This document shows positions 23,504 through 32,327 of a stretch of 64,000 nucleotides of DNA, piece by piece. The stretch's first letter is position 1. Each line of letters starts with the position of its first letter. Origin of the DNA: JACVCJ01 sp052437175. Lineage in GTDB: Bacteria > Bacteroidota > Bacteroidia > CAIKAF01. The notes beneath the pieces are model-generated. The model ran no database searches, was not told the DNA's origin, and saw only the letters and a program-made list of their open reading frames with translations. Location of the stretch: positions 124,001-188,000 of the forward strand of contig JBQVOK010000004.1 in the NCBI GenBank assembly GCA_052437175.1. The letters are read 5' to 3'. The translations under genes were made by a program, and so were the position numbers.

Positions 23504-23608
23504 ACAGCATCAGGGGAAGAAGGTATACCGGCCCTGCGGCTGTAAAAGAACAATTGGGGTAGTTTACATAGAGAAACCCGGTATTCTGCGGAGTACCGGG
23601 TTTTGTGT
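23504..23608 (+). ncRNA. Candidate structured RNA or attenuator upstream of mnmH
   Basis: Two nested 5-bp helices (ACAGC/GCTGT and CAGGG/CCCTG) are separated by a symmetric 2x2 internal loop at 23504-23543. Thirty bases later, a perfect 10-bp hairpin (AAACCCGGTA / TACCGGGTTT, 23574-23603) ends in a short T run. No coding frame covers it. The hairpin lies about 75 nt ahead of mnmH on the same strand, so this could be a small RNA with its terminator or a leader that controls mnmH-selD. It was recognised only by pairing; no known family fits. Confidence 0.4.
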
Positions 23609-23676
23609 GTGCTGCATCCAAGCGGAATATTTCGTTTCTTTGTGCCGGCTGCACAGCATACCTGCGGCACCTGTAT

Positions 23677-24723
23677 ATGGCTATAATACACCTGGATGTG
23701 GATACTTTTGTGAAGATGGCGGCGGAATGTCCGGTTGCCGATGTGCGTAGTCCCGGGGAGTACGCACACGCGCATATTCCGGCTGCGGTATCGTTTCCGC
23801 TGTTCAGTGATGAAGAGCGCCGCATCGTGGGTACGGCCTATAAACAGCAGAGCCGCGAGGATGCCATTAAGATCGGGCTGGATTTTTTTGGTCCGAAAAT
23901 GCGCCCTATGGTAGAAGAAGCCGAACGCCTGCTGCAGAACAGCGCAGATAAACGTATACTGGTACATTGCTGGCGTGGCGGAATGCGCAGCGGCGCTGTG
24001 GCCTGGCTGCTCGACCTGTACGGTTTTGAGGTGTACCTGCTTAAAGGAGGCTACAAAGCTTTCCGGAACTGGGCGCTGGAGCTGTTTAAACAACCGCGTC
24101 CCTTTGCCGTGCTGGGTGGATATACCGGCAGTGGAAAGACCATGCTGCTGGCTGCCCTCGAAGAAGCCGGCGAAAGCGTGATCGACCTGGAAAAACTGGC
24201 CGGCCACAAAGGTTCGGCCTTTGGTAATCTGGGTCTGCCTCCGCAGCCGGGAGCCGAACAGGTAGAAAATAACCTGGCCCTGGCCCTGCTTAAAACCGAA
24301 CAGCAACGTATCGAAAAAGGAAACAGGCACATCTGGCTCGAGGACGAAAGCCGGCGCATCGGGAATATAAACCTGCCCGAAGCGTTTTTCAGCCAGTTGC
24401 GGGCTGTGCCTTTCGTTTTCCTGGACATTCCCTTTGAGGTACGCCTGGAAAATGTGCTGAAAGATTATGGCCGCTTTTCGGCAGAAGAACTGTCGAACCC
24501 GGTGAACCGCATACGCCGCCGCCTGGGTGATGAGTATACGCGGAATGCCCTGCAGTTCCTGGAAGAAGGCGATACCGCCGGCTGTTTTCGTATACTGTTG
24601 CGTTATTATGATAAATTTTACCGCAACAGCAGCCTCAGCGGAGAAAGAAAAGTACACTATACAGAGTGGGATGGCAGGGATATTCCCGGTCTCATTGCTC
24701 AGTTAAAAAAATATACCGGATGA
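23677..24723 (+). CDS. mnmH: tRNA 2-selenouridine synthase
   Basis: The 348-residue protein (also called SelU or YbbB) has a rhodanese domain with catalytic Cys98 (ILVHCWRGGMRSG) and a P-loop domain with Walker A GGYTGSGKT at 147-155. It converts 2-thiouridine at the wobble position of tRNA to 2-selenouridine via a geranylated intermediate, using selenophosphate. The start at 23677 was chosen since the alignable sequence begins at MAIIHLDVDTF; the upstream frame from 23605 covers a hairpin region. Its stop overlaps the selD start (ATGA), so the two are translationally coupled. Confidence 0.94.
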   Translation: MAIIHLDVDTFVKMAAECPVADVRSPGEYAHAHIPAAVSFPLFSDEERRIVGTAYKQQSREDAIKIGLDFFGPKMRPMVEEAERLLQNSADKRILVHCWRGGMRSGAVAWLLDLYGFEVYLLKGGYKAFRNWALELFKQPRPFAVLGGYTGSGKTMLLAALEEAGESVIDLEKLAGHKGSAFGNLGLPPQPGAEQVENNLALALLKTEQQRIEKGNRHIWLEDESRRIGNINLPEAFFSQLRAVPFVFLDIPFEVRLENVLKDYGRFSAEELSNPVNRIRRRLGDEYTRNALQFLEEGDTAGCFRILLRYYDKFYRNSSLSGERKVHYTEWDGRDIPGLIAQLKKYTG

Positions 24724-25787
24724 CGAACGCTACCGAAAATACCCTTTACCGTCTTACCCAATATGCCCGGGGCGCCGGTTGTGGCTGTAAAATAGCTCCC
24801 CTGGTGCTGGATGAAATACTTAAAGGCCAGATGGCCGGCTCTTATCCCGACCTGCTGGTGGGTAACCAGAGCCATGACGATGCCGCCGTGTACCTGCTGA
24901 ACCCCGAAGAGGCCCTCATCAGCACCACCGATTTTTTTACGCCGGTGGTCGACGATCCTTACCTGTTCGGCAAAGTGGCGGCTGCCAACGCGCTCAGCGA
25001 TGTGTATGCCATGGGCGGAACGCCGCTGATGGCCCTGGCCATATTGGGCTGGCCCGTTGAAAAACTGCCTGCCGCCCTGGCCAACCGCGTTATGGAAGGT
25101 GCACGGGAAATATGCCTGGAAGCCGGTATACCACTGGCCGGCGGACACAGCATCGATGCTGCGGAACCTTTTTTCGGCCTTTCGGTGAACGGAAGGGTGA
25201 AACCGGCACACCTCGTCCGCAACAATACCGCCCGGGAGGGCGACCTGATCCTGCTTACCAAACCCCTGGGCGTGGGCCTGCTTACCACGGCGGCCAAAAG
25301 AGAACAGCTGCGCCCCGAAGACGAAGCCGGCCTGTATGCACAGCTTACCCGCCTCAACAGCGTGGGAGCACTGCTGGGCCCCGTAAAAGGGCTTAATGCC
25401 ATGACGGACGTAACCGGTTTCGGACTGGCCGGGCACCTGCTCGAAATGGCCGAAGGCAGCAGATTGTGTGCCGAAATTCAGTATTCCCGCCTGCCCAGGG
25501 TAGAATCCCTGGCTTACTACCTGTCTAAGCAGACCATACCCGATGCTACGTTCCGCAACTGGAAAGCCATGCACGAAAAAATACAGCTGGGAGCCGGAGT
25601 AGACGCCATGGAAGCTTTTCAGCTGCTTCCCGATCCGCAGACCAATGGCGGTATGCTGCTGGCGGTGTCGCCCGACGCATTGAAAGAGGTGCAGGAAATA
25701 CTCTCGGCCAATGGCTATGCGGCATTTACAGAGCCCATCGGACACTTTAGCGCTGCACAGGAAAAAAGCCTGCGGGTGAACGCTTAA
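24720..25787 (+). CDS. selD: Selenide, water dikinase (selenophosphate synthase)
   Basis: The 355-residue protein has the SelD active-site loop GAGCGCKIAP with cysteine (not selenocysteine) and the catalytic Lys, the metal-binding DDAAVY segment, and the C-terminal AIRS fold (LNAMTDVTGFGLAGHL; NGGMLLAV). It makes selenophosphate from selenide and ATP. Coupling to mnmH by a 4-nt overlap shows its product goes to tRNA selenouridine; no selA, selB or selenocysteine tRNA is seen here. The frame from 24666 begins inside mnmH and was not used. The 3' end overlaps the convergent helicase gene by 4 nt. Confidence 0.96.
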   Translation: MTNATENTLYRLTQYARGAGCGCKIAPLVLDEILKGQMAGSYPDLLVGNQSHDDAAVYLLNPEEALISTTDFFTPVVDDPYLFGKVAAANALSDVYAMGGTPLMALAILGWPVEKLPAALANRVMEGAREICLEAGIPLAGGHSIDAAEPFFGLSVNGRVKPAHLVRNNTAREGDLILLTKPLGVGLLTTAAKREQLRPEDEAGLYAQLTRLNSVGALLGPVKGLNAMTDVTGFGLAGHLLEMAEGSRLCAEIQYSRLPRVESLAYYLSKQTIPDATFRNWKAMHEKIQLGAGVDAMEAFQLLPDPQTNGGMLLAVSPDALKEVQEILSANGYAAFTEPIGHFSAAQEKSLRVNA

Positions 25788-27064
25788 GAAGCTTTGGGAG
25801 CTTCTCCGCCGCTTTTGCCGGCAGCTCCCGGACCTTTACGTCCGCTTTTCTTGCGGTTTTTCCAGTATCCGCCGCCTTTTTTGTTATGCTTATTGTTGGA
25901 TTTACGCGCTGTCATAGCTGCCGCGTAGGAAGGCGCTTCGCCCATATCTTCGGGAAGGGGTGTCTTGGGTATCTCACGGCCGATCAGGCGCTCGATACGC
26001 TGGAATTTGGGACGGCACTGGTCATTGATGAAGGTGATAGCCGTGCCGGTGCGCTCTCCGCGTGCCGTGCGGCCGATGCGGTGTACATAGTCCTCCGGAT
26101 CGGGCGGAACGTCGTAATTCACCACCAGGCTGATGCCCTCGATATCGATCCCGCGCGAAAGTACGTCGGTACCCACCAGCACGGGTATTTGCCGGTGCTT
26201 GAACTTCAGCAGCAGTTCCTCGCGTTCTTTCTGGTCCAGGTCCGAGTGAAAGGCGCTGGCTTGTATCCCGGAACGGCGCAGTGTCTGTTCCAGCTTTTTT
26301 ACTTTGTCTTTGGTCGATGCAAAAATGATCACACTGCCGAAATCGCCTTCCTTCAGTATTTTCAGCAGCAGGGGCAGTTTCTGCGGATCGTGTGCCATAT
26401 AAGCCTGCTGGTTAATGCCGGCATTGGGTACCGAAACGGCAATATTGATCTCGGCCGGCTCCTTCAGCAGGTTGGCCGCCAGTTTACGCATCTGTGCGGG
26501 CATGGTAGCCGAAAAAAGCAGGGTCTGTCGTTCCGGCGGCAGGTAGCTCATAATGCGCATGATGTCTTCAAAGAAACCCATGTCCAGCATGCGGTCGGCC
26601 TCGTCGAGCACCACGTGGCGTATATGTTTCAGGTTGATCTGTCCCGAGGCCAGATGCGATATCAGGCGTCCGGGAGGGGCAATAACAATATTGGCACCGC
26701 TTAGCAGTGCACGTTTCTGCTGGTCCCAGGCTGCGCCGTCGCCGCCGCCGTATACCGGTATGGAGCTGATCTCTGTAAAATAGGAAAGGCCTTCTATCTG
26801 CTGGTCGATCTGCACGGCCAGTTCACGCGTAGGCACCAGGATCAGGGTATTGAGGCCCTCCTGGCGGTGGTCGATGATCTTATGCAGCAGCGGAAGCACA
26901 TAGGCTGCGGTTTTTCCCGTGCCGGTCTGGGCACAGGCTATCAGGTCCCTGCCCGATAAGATCACGGGAATGGCTTGTTCCTGAATAGGGGTAGGTTTAC
27001 TGAAACCCAGGTAAAATATGCCTTCCGAAAGGGCGGGCGCAAAATCGAAGTCGTCGAATGTCAT
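25784..27064 (-). CDS. DEAD-box RNA helicase
   Basis: The 426-residue protein has the Q motif (GFSKPTPIQEQAIP), motif I AQTGTGKT, Ia PTRELA, motif II DEAD (VLDEADRMLDMG), III SAT, and the C-terminal RecA domain with RGIDIEG and HRIGRTARG. A basic, Gly/Lys-rich tail of about 45 residues (KSNNKHNKKGGGYW ...) probably adds RNA binding. It remodels RNA in ribosome assembly or mRNA decay, in the manner of RhlE-type helicases. The start at 27064 gives the normal N-terminus; 13 extra residues from 27103 have no counterpart. Confidence 0.93.
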   Translation of the reverse strand: MTFDDFDFAPALSEGIFYLGFSKPTPIQEQAIPVILSGRDLIACAQTGTGKTAAYVLPLLHKIIDHRQEGLNTLILVPTRELAVQIDQQIEGLSYFTEISSIPVYGGGDGAAWDQQKRALLSGANIVIAPPGRLISHLASGQINLKHIRHVVLDEADRMLDMGFFEDIMRIMSYLPPERQTLLFSATMPAQMRKLAANLLKEPAEINIAVSVPNAGINQQAYMAHDPQKLPLLLKILKEGDFGSVIIFASTKDKVKKLEQTLRRSGIQASAFHSDLDQKEREELLLKFKHRQIPVLVGTDVLSRGIDIEGISLVVNYDVPPDPEDYVHRIGRTARGERTGTAITFINDQCRPKFQRIERLIGREIPKTPLPEDMGEAPSYAAAMTARKSNNKHNKKGGGYWKNRKKSGRKGPGAAGKSGGEAPKAS

Positions 27065-27184
27065 GAAATTATATCTCCGTGTAAAAAAAACGGGTGCCTT
27101 CAAGGCAGGACAAGTATAACCAATTTTTTGTTCAGCACAAAAATCTTGCCGGACTTGTCTTTTTTCTTGTTTATTTTCAGGTAC

Positions 27185-29443
27185 TTACTCCGTTACCTGC
27201 CATTTGTGCCGTTCCGGGTATGGTCCCCGGCTGAACTCCAGTATATACAGGGCGGGTGGCAGACCGGTATCGATCCACTGTCCTTCCTGTGGCTGTACGC
27301 GGTAAAACACCTCCCGTCCCGAAAGATCGTAAATACGGATATGCTGCGGACATATCCCCTGGCTGCTGCGGAAGGTGAACGTTCCGTTACCGGGGTTCGG
27401 ATAGATGCGGAAGTCCTGGACGGAGACATTTTCAAGAGATACAGCTGCGCTTACGGTTACTTCTATACTGTCCGCAGCTTCACAGCCATGGGCGTCCCGT
27501 ACTTTTACCCGGATGAGGTGCGTGCCCGCTGGATAGCGGCTGGTATCGATAAGCGAAACAGCTGTCGTGTCACCGTTACTCCAGCTGTAGTGTACAAAGT
27601 TATTTCCTGCATCCAGCAGCAGGGTTTCCCCGCTGCCAATTACTGTGTCATTCCCCAGGGTAACCTGTGGCATGCTGAGAACGGCCTGTACGGGTACCCG
27701 TGCCGAGCGGCACTGTCCGTCGGGATTAAAGCCGTAATGGTAATACACCTCTCCGGTCCAGTCGCGCGGGCTGTATACCGTACCAAAGGTATAGGCAATG
27801 CCGGCACCGGAAAGCAGCTGCAGGTGGGAATTGCTGTAGGTTTGTGCCTGTGTAACGCTCCGGTAGCGCAGGGTAGAGCCGCTTTGCTGCATGTGAAGGT
27901 ATATGGCCAGCGTATCACCCGGTAGCAGGTTTTTTGGTCCGAAGGACGCGTACTGCCGGGTATTGGCAACGGCTACCTGCAGGGTATCGTTGCCCCATAA
28001 GGTCCAGGCGGCGGCATTGTTCTCATAACCCACATAAGAACCATTCCGTGTATAGGCGCGTATTCCCTGTGTGCCGGTACTTCCGGCTTCCAGGCCCAGG
28101 CTGTCGAGTACCAGGGTGTCCAGGGCTACGATGTTGAACATAACCCCGTTCCAGCTGGTGGCAGAACTCTGCGCCGCCATGAGCGAGCCGGTATAATGCA
28201 GTGGTAAACGTACGGCTTCGGCATAAAAATACTGGGACTGCCCTGCGGACGGTAGCAGCAGGCTGTCGCCCCAGGCCAGTATACTGCCGCCCAATGGCTG
28301 ATCGTACCAGGCAATGGTATCCCCGGCAGATGCCCGGGCAAGCAAGAGAGCCGGACTGTTGAGGCAAACCGTATCATGTTGTATGCTGAGCTGGGGAAGT
28401 CCGCTGCTGGTATACACAAGCACGTTGCTGCTGTCGTTCTGCGGATCGGTATCGGAACCCTGCAATACGGCCTGTAATTGTAATATGCCCGCTACCGAGG
28501 TGTTGATGCTGAAGTAGAACGTATCGCTGAGGCAGCTGCCGGTGCCGCCGTACAGCGTATCGTACAGACTGTTCGTACTGCCGCCGGAAAGATCGCTGAC
28601 CATCAGTTGTAGGGGAATATCGGCTGTGGACGCTGTACCGTAATTACTGAGCAGCCCCCGCAGCAGGGTGAGCGTATCTCCGCAGGCAGAAGGGTTCAGT
28701 ACCTGCCAGCCTGTAATGGCCAGGTCGGGTTGGGGGAGTGTATCGTAAATGGTACTCAGTATATTTTTACTGATAACGCGTTGCACAAGGACCGCATGCC
28801 CGGCATTGTTCAGGTGTGTCCCGTCCCCGGAATTGTACTGGGGCAGTATGTCATTGCTGGCTGCGGCAATGCCGTTCCAGAAGTCGATGGCATAACTGCC
28901 GAAGCGGCTGAATATACTGTCGCGTACATCCAGCTGCAGCTGATCTCCGGCGGCGCTCAGGCTGTTACGGGGTTGTGTGGTCGTGATCCACACCGGGATA
29001 TGGGCTGCCGTGGCCGTAGCGGCCAGCAGGTTAAAATTGAACATCTGTTCCTGTAGCGTAAACCCGTTGGCCGCATCGTTAGAGGGCATGTTTATGATAA
29101 TAGCATCGGCTCCCAGGCTGATGGCTTTACTGATGTTGTTGTTCGGGTTTGTGGCCGGTCTGCCCGGGGGCTGCACAAAACCGTCGGGCATAATGTGATA
29201 GGTGGTGGTACCGCCAATGGCCAGGTTGGTTACCGTATTGGAGGCAGATATGGACTGCAGGTGTTTACGGTAGCGGTTTACCCAGGCACTGTCCGGAACC
29301 GAAGGGCCGGTACCTGCCGAAGTGGACGAACCCAGCACCACCACATGAAAACTCCGGTCCCGCAGACAGGGATTGGAAAGGTCCTGCGCACGGACAAAAG
29401 AAAAGCTCAGAAACAGGAAAACTACAGAGTATAGTTTATGCAT
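27185..29443 (-). CDS. Secreted SGNH/GDSL hydrolase with Ig-like modules and T9SS domain
   Basis: The 752-residue protein begins with a signal peptide (MHKLYSVVFLFLSFSFVRAQ). The SGNH domain (about 30-235) has block I VVLGSSTSAGTGPS, block III IINMPSNDAANG and block V DGTHLNNAGHAV with the catalytic Asp/His. Then come a CARDB-like beta domain (about 245-340), an Ig-like adhesion module (PLGGSILAWGDSLLLP) and an extended beta region. It ends with a type A T9SS sorting domain (FRIYPNPGNGTFTF ... YDLSGREVFY ... LPPALYILEF). It is expected on or outside the cell surface, deacylating glycans or lipids. The ATG at 29443 directly precedes the signal peptide. Confidence 0.88.
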   Translation of the reverse strand: MHKLYSVVFLFLSFSFVRAQDLSNPCLRDRSFHVVVLGSSTSAGTGPSVPDSAWVNRYRKHLQSISASNTVTNLAIGGTTTYHIMPDGFVQPPGRPATNPNNNISKAISLGADAIIINMPSNDAANGFTLQEQMFNFNLLAATATAAHIPVWITTTQPRNSLSAAGDQLQLDVRDSIFSRFGSYAIDFWNGIAAASNDILPQYNSGDGTHLNNAGHAVLVQRVISKNILSTIYDTLPQPDLAITGWQVLNPSACGDTLTLLRGLLSNYGTASTADIPLQLMVSDLSGGSTNSLYDTLYGGTGSCLSDTFYFSINTSVAGILQLQAVLQGSDTDPQNDSSNVLVYTSSGLPQLSIQHDTVCLNSPALLLARASAGDTIAWYDQPLGGSILAWGDSLLLPSAGQSQYFYAEAVRLPLHYTGSLMAAQSSATSWNGVMFNIVALDTLVLDSLGLEAGSTGTQGIRAYTRNGSYVGYENNAAAWTLWGNDTLQVAVANTRQYASFGPKNLLPGDTLAIYLHMQQSGSTLRYRSVTQAQTYSNSHLQLLSGAGIAYTFGTVYSPRDWTGEVYYHYGFNPDGQCRSARVPVQAVLSMPQVTLGNDTVIGSGETLLLDAGNNFVHYSWSNGDTTAVSLIDTSRYPAGTHLIRVKVRDAHGCEAADSIEVTVSAAVSLENVSVQDFRIYPNPGNGTFTFRSSQGICPQHIRIYDLSGREVFYRVQPQEGQWIDTGLPPALYILEFSRGPYPERHKWQVTE

Positions 29444-29667
29444 CGCGTTACGGTTTACCATTTATACCGGTGTAGAAGGTATAAGAGTCGCGGCATGCAG
29501 AAACAGGGCAGTTAAATATAGGAAATTAACCGGTTCGGGACGGGCGTTTTTTGTGTTTGATGTAAATGGTTGACAGTGAGTTTTTTGTATCGGGTGTAGG
29601 CCCGGGTAGGGGGCTTTTGGTATATTATTCGTATTTTGCCGGGGCCTCCGCCATATACATACAGATT

Positions 29668-31149
29668 ATGAATTTAACCATCGAAAATATATTACTGGCA
29701 GGATCGCTGTTGCTCTTCATCAGTATCATGGCCGGGCGGGTATCTTACCGTTACGGCGTACCCACCCTGATCCTTTTCCTGCTCATCGGTATGCTGGCCG
29801 GTTCCGAGGGCATCGGCGGCATACAGTTCGATAACCCCGCCATTGCACAGTTCATAGGCGTGGTATCGCTGAATTTTATCCTTTTTTCCGGCGGGTTCGA
29901 TACCAACTGGAACGGCATAAAACCCATACTGGCACAGGGACTGGTGCTTTCTACCGCCGGGGTGCTCGTCACCGCATTTTCACTGGGCCTTTTTGTCTGG
30001 CTCATTACCGATTTTACCATCTATGAGAGCCTGCTGCTGGGTTCCATCGTATCTTCTACAGATGCGGCGGCGGTGTTTTCACTGCTGCGTTCCAAAAGCC
30101 TGGGCCTGAAAAGTAACCTGAGACCCCTGCTGGAACTGGAAAGCGGAAGTAACGATCCCATGGCTTATGTGCTTACCATCGTGTTCCTGGGCCTGGTGCA
30201 AAACCCCGAACAGAGCTTCTGGTCGGTATTGTTGCTCTTCCTTCAGCAGATGCTCCTGGGGGGATTGGCCGGTTTCCTGTTCGGACGCCTCAGCCTTTTT
30301 GTCATCAACCACATCAAACTCGGTTTCGAGGGCCTGTATCCCGTACTGGTGATCTCGCTCATGTTCATTACCTTCTCCGCAACGGATTTCGTGGGAGGAA
30401 ACGGTTTCCTGGCCGTGTATATCTGTGGCGTTTTCCTCGGAAACCAGAAACTGATCCACAAAAGGACCATTCTCAAGACCTACGATGGTTTTGCCTGGCT
30501 GGTGCAGATCGTGCTGTTCCTTACGCTGGGCCTCCTTGTATTTCCTTCGCGGATGGTGCCTGTGCTGGGCATCGGTATGCTCATTTCGCTGTTTCTCATA
30601 TTACTGGCACGTCCGCTGAGCGTATTTATCACCCTCATTCCCTTTAAAATGAAAATGCGGCGCAGGCTGTACATATCCTGGGTGGGACTGCGCGGAGCGG
30701 TACCTATCGTGTTTGCCACCTATCCGCTGCTGGCCGGTATCGAAAAGGCGGATATGATCTTTAACCTCGTATTCTTTATATCCGTTACTTCACTGCTGAT
30801 ACAGGGTACCTCCCTGTCTACGGTGGCCCGCTGGCTGCACGTGGCCCTGCCCGAAAAGGTAAAACCGGCCCCGGCCTTTACCGAGATCCTTATGGCCGAT
30901 CACAATCCCAAAGCGGTCATGCGGGAGATCGAAATCCCGGTAGACGGTTATGCACAGGGCAAAAAGATCGTAGACCTGAATTTCCCGCGTTCGGCCATTA
31001 TTGCCATGATCAAGCGGGGCGACCAGTACCTGACCCCCGGCGGTTCCACCGTGCTCGAAGCCGGCGACGGACTTATCGTGCTTTCGGATACCAGCGAAGG
31101 CATCGACCGTGTATACGAAAGCCTGCGCATGGAGATCCCCCGATCCTGA
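29668..31149 (+). CDS. Potassium/proton antiporter (CPA1, NhaP2/CvrA-like)
   Basis: The 493-residue protein has about twelve membrane helices of the Na+/H+-exchanger fold, with the ion-site segments STDAAAVFSLL and ELESGSNDPMAY (Asp pair) and FVGGNGFLAVYICGV. A C-terminal cytoplasmic TrkA-C-like domain follows (about 405-490: EIPVDGYAQGKKIVDL ... GDGLIVLSD). This matches the K+/H+ antiporter subgroup that exports K+ under osmotic or alkaline stress. The start at 29668 gives MNLTIENILLAGS; the longer frame to 29566 adds a non-homologous leader. Confidence 0.9.
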   Translation: MNLTIENILLAGSLLLFISIMAGRVSYRYGVPTLILFLLIGMLAGSEGIGGIQFDNPAIAQFIGVVSLNFILFSGGFDTNWNGIKPILAQGLVLSTAGVLVTAFSLGLFVWLITDFTIYESLLLGSIVSSTDAAAVFSLLRSKSLGLKSNLRPLLELESGSNDPMAYVLTIVFLGLVQNPEQSFWSVLLLFLQQMLLGGLAGFLFGRLSLFVINHIKLGFEGLYPVLVISLMFITFSATDFVGGNGFLAVYICGVFLGNQKLIHKRTILKTYDGFAWLVQIVLFLTLGLLVFPSRMVPVLGIGMLISLFLILLARPLSVFITLIPFKMKMRRRLYISWVGLRGAVPIVFATYPLLAGIEKADMIFNLVFFISVTSLLIQGTSLSTVARWLHVALPEKVKPAPAFTEILMADHNPKAVMREIEIPVDGYAQGKKIVDLNFPRSAIIAMIKRGDQYLTPGGSTVLEAGDGLIVLSDTSEGIDRVYESLRMEIPRS

Positions 31150-31191
31150 AAAGAACGTTTTTTTTAGGCCGATATGTTTTTTAAAGTATAT

Positions 31192-31214
31192 TAGTCCATT
31201 ATTTCAGTAGACTA
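31192..31214. promoter_or_regulatory. Dyad operator overlapping the promoter of the SsuD-like gene
   Basis: TAGTCCAT, seven bases, then GTAGACTA have the same spacing and nearly the same arms as the site at 10538-10560. The spacer holds a -7-like element (TATTTCAG, 31200-31207). It ends 4 nt before the ATG at 31219. Confidence 0.65.
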
Positions 31215-31218
31215 ATAA

Positions 31219-32325
31219 ATGATCCATATTAAAACGACCGAACGTATCGCCGAGTTTTCCTGGTTTGATGACATGAGCGACGGGGATACGGAATTCCTTG
31301 GCATGCGCGATCCGGGCCGCCGCAGTTCTTTTCCGCATTGCCTCGATATTATACAGAATGCCGATAAACACGGCTTCCGGGGTATACTGCTGCCGGCCGC
31401 TTACGATACGGGCATGGACCCGCTTACGTTCGCCGCGGCGGCCCTGCCGCTTACCCGGCAGATAAAACCGATCGTGGCCCTGCGTATGGGCGAGATCTAT
31501 CCCACTACGCTTTCCCGTGCTATTTCCACGCTCGACGAGGTTTCGCAGGGGCGGCTCATCATCAATGCCATTTCTTCGGATTTCCCCGGGCAGAAGACCG
31601 ATGCACAGACGCGCTACGGCCGCACAGGCGAGATACTGAACATCCTGCGCCAGGGCTGGGAAAAGGACGAGATCCGCTTCGAGGGTTCGTTCTATAACAT
31701 ACACCTGGATTCTGCCCCGGCCAAATGCCGTTACAGCGGAAGTCCGCTCGTGTATTTCGGGGGCATATCGCCGGAGGCAAAAGAAATTGCCGCCCAATAT
31801 GCCGATGTATACCTGATGTGGCCCGAGAAAATGGAAATGATGCGGCAGACCATCGAAGATGTATCCGAACGTGCGTATAAACATGGCCGCGTGATCGATT
31901 TTGGTTTACGTATACACATGATCGTACGCGAAACGGAATCCGAAGCCCGTGCTTATGCCCGGCGCCTGGTTTCCAAACTGAACGATACAGAGGCGCATGC
32001 CCAACGGGCCCGCCACCAGGATGCGGTTTCCTACGGGGTGTTCCGGCAGGACGAACTGCGCAAAGGCGCCGACAGCGAAGGCTTTATCGAACCCCTGGTA
32101 TGGAGTTCGGTAGGCAAGGTATTCTCCGGCTGCGGAAGCGCGCTGGTAGGCAGTGCAGCACAGGTGCAGGACAAACTGCAGCAGTATATGGACATCGGTT
32201 TCCGGGCCTTTATCCATTCCGGTTTCCCCCTGCGCGAAGAGTGCGATCACTTCGGGAACCTGGTACTGCCGTATATGCCCAATGCCTGCCTGGGCGATGT
32301 GTACCGTGAGAAATGCGTGGTGTAG
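31219..32325 (+). CDS. FMN-dependent alkanesulfonate monooxygenase-like (LLM class)
   Basis: The 368-residue protein has the luciferase-like TIM-barrel pattern of SsuD: GFRGILLPAAYDTGMDPLTFAAA, then RMGEIYPTTLSRAISTLDEVSQGRLIIN, then GRTGEILNILRQGW and SPLVYFGGISPEAKEIAAQYADVYLMWPE. SsuD desulfonates alkanesulfonates with FMNH2 and O2 to release sulfite under sulfur limitation. No reductase (SsuE) or transporter is adjacent; a flavin reductase-like gene lies at 47.7 kb. The shared dyad operator supports regulation by sulfur status. Other LLM enzymes remain possible. Confidence 0.85.
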   Translation: MIHIKTTERIAEFSWFDDMSDGDTEFLGMRDPGRRSSFPHCLDIIQNADKHGFRGILLPAAYDTGMDPLTFAAAALPLTRQIKPIVALRMGEIYPTTLSRAISTLDEVSQGRLIINAISSDFPGQKTDAQTRYGRTGEILNILRQGWEKDEIRFEGSFYNIHLDSAPAKCRYSGSPLVYFGGISPEAKEIAAQYADVYLMWPEKMEMMRQTIEDVSERAYKHGRVIDFGLRIHMIVRETESEARAYARRLVSKLNDTEAHAQRARHQDAVSYGVFRQDELRKGADSEGFIEPLVWSSVGKVFSGCGSALVGSAAQVQDKLQQYMDIGFRAFIHSGFPLREECDHFGNLVLPYMPNACLGDVYREKCVV

Positions 32326-32327
32326 CG

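Noticed and set aside
23504..23573. A cobalamin riboswitch
   Set aside because: The string AGGGGAAGAAGGT and GCGGCTGTAA recall parts of the B12 element, but the B12 box and outer helices are not found, and the downstream genes are not B12-related.
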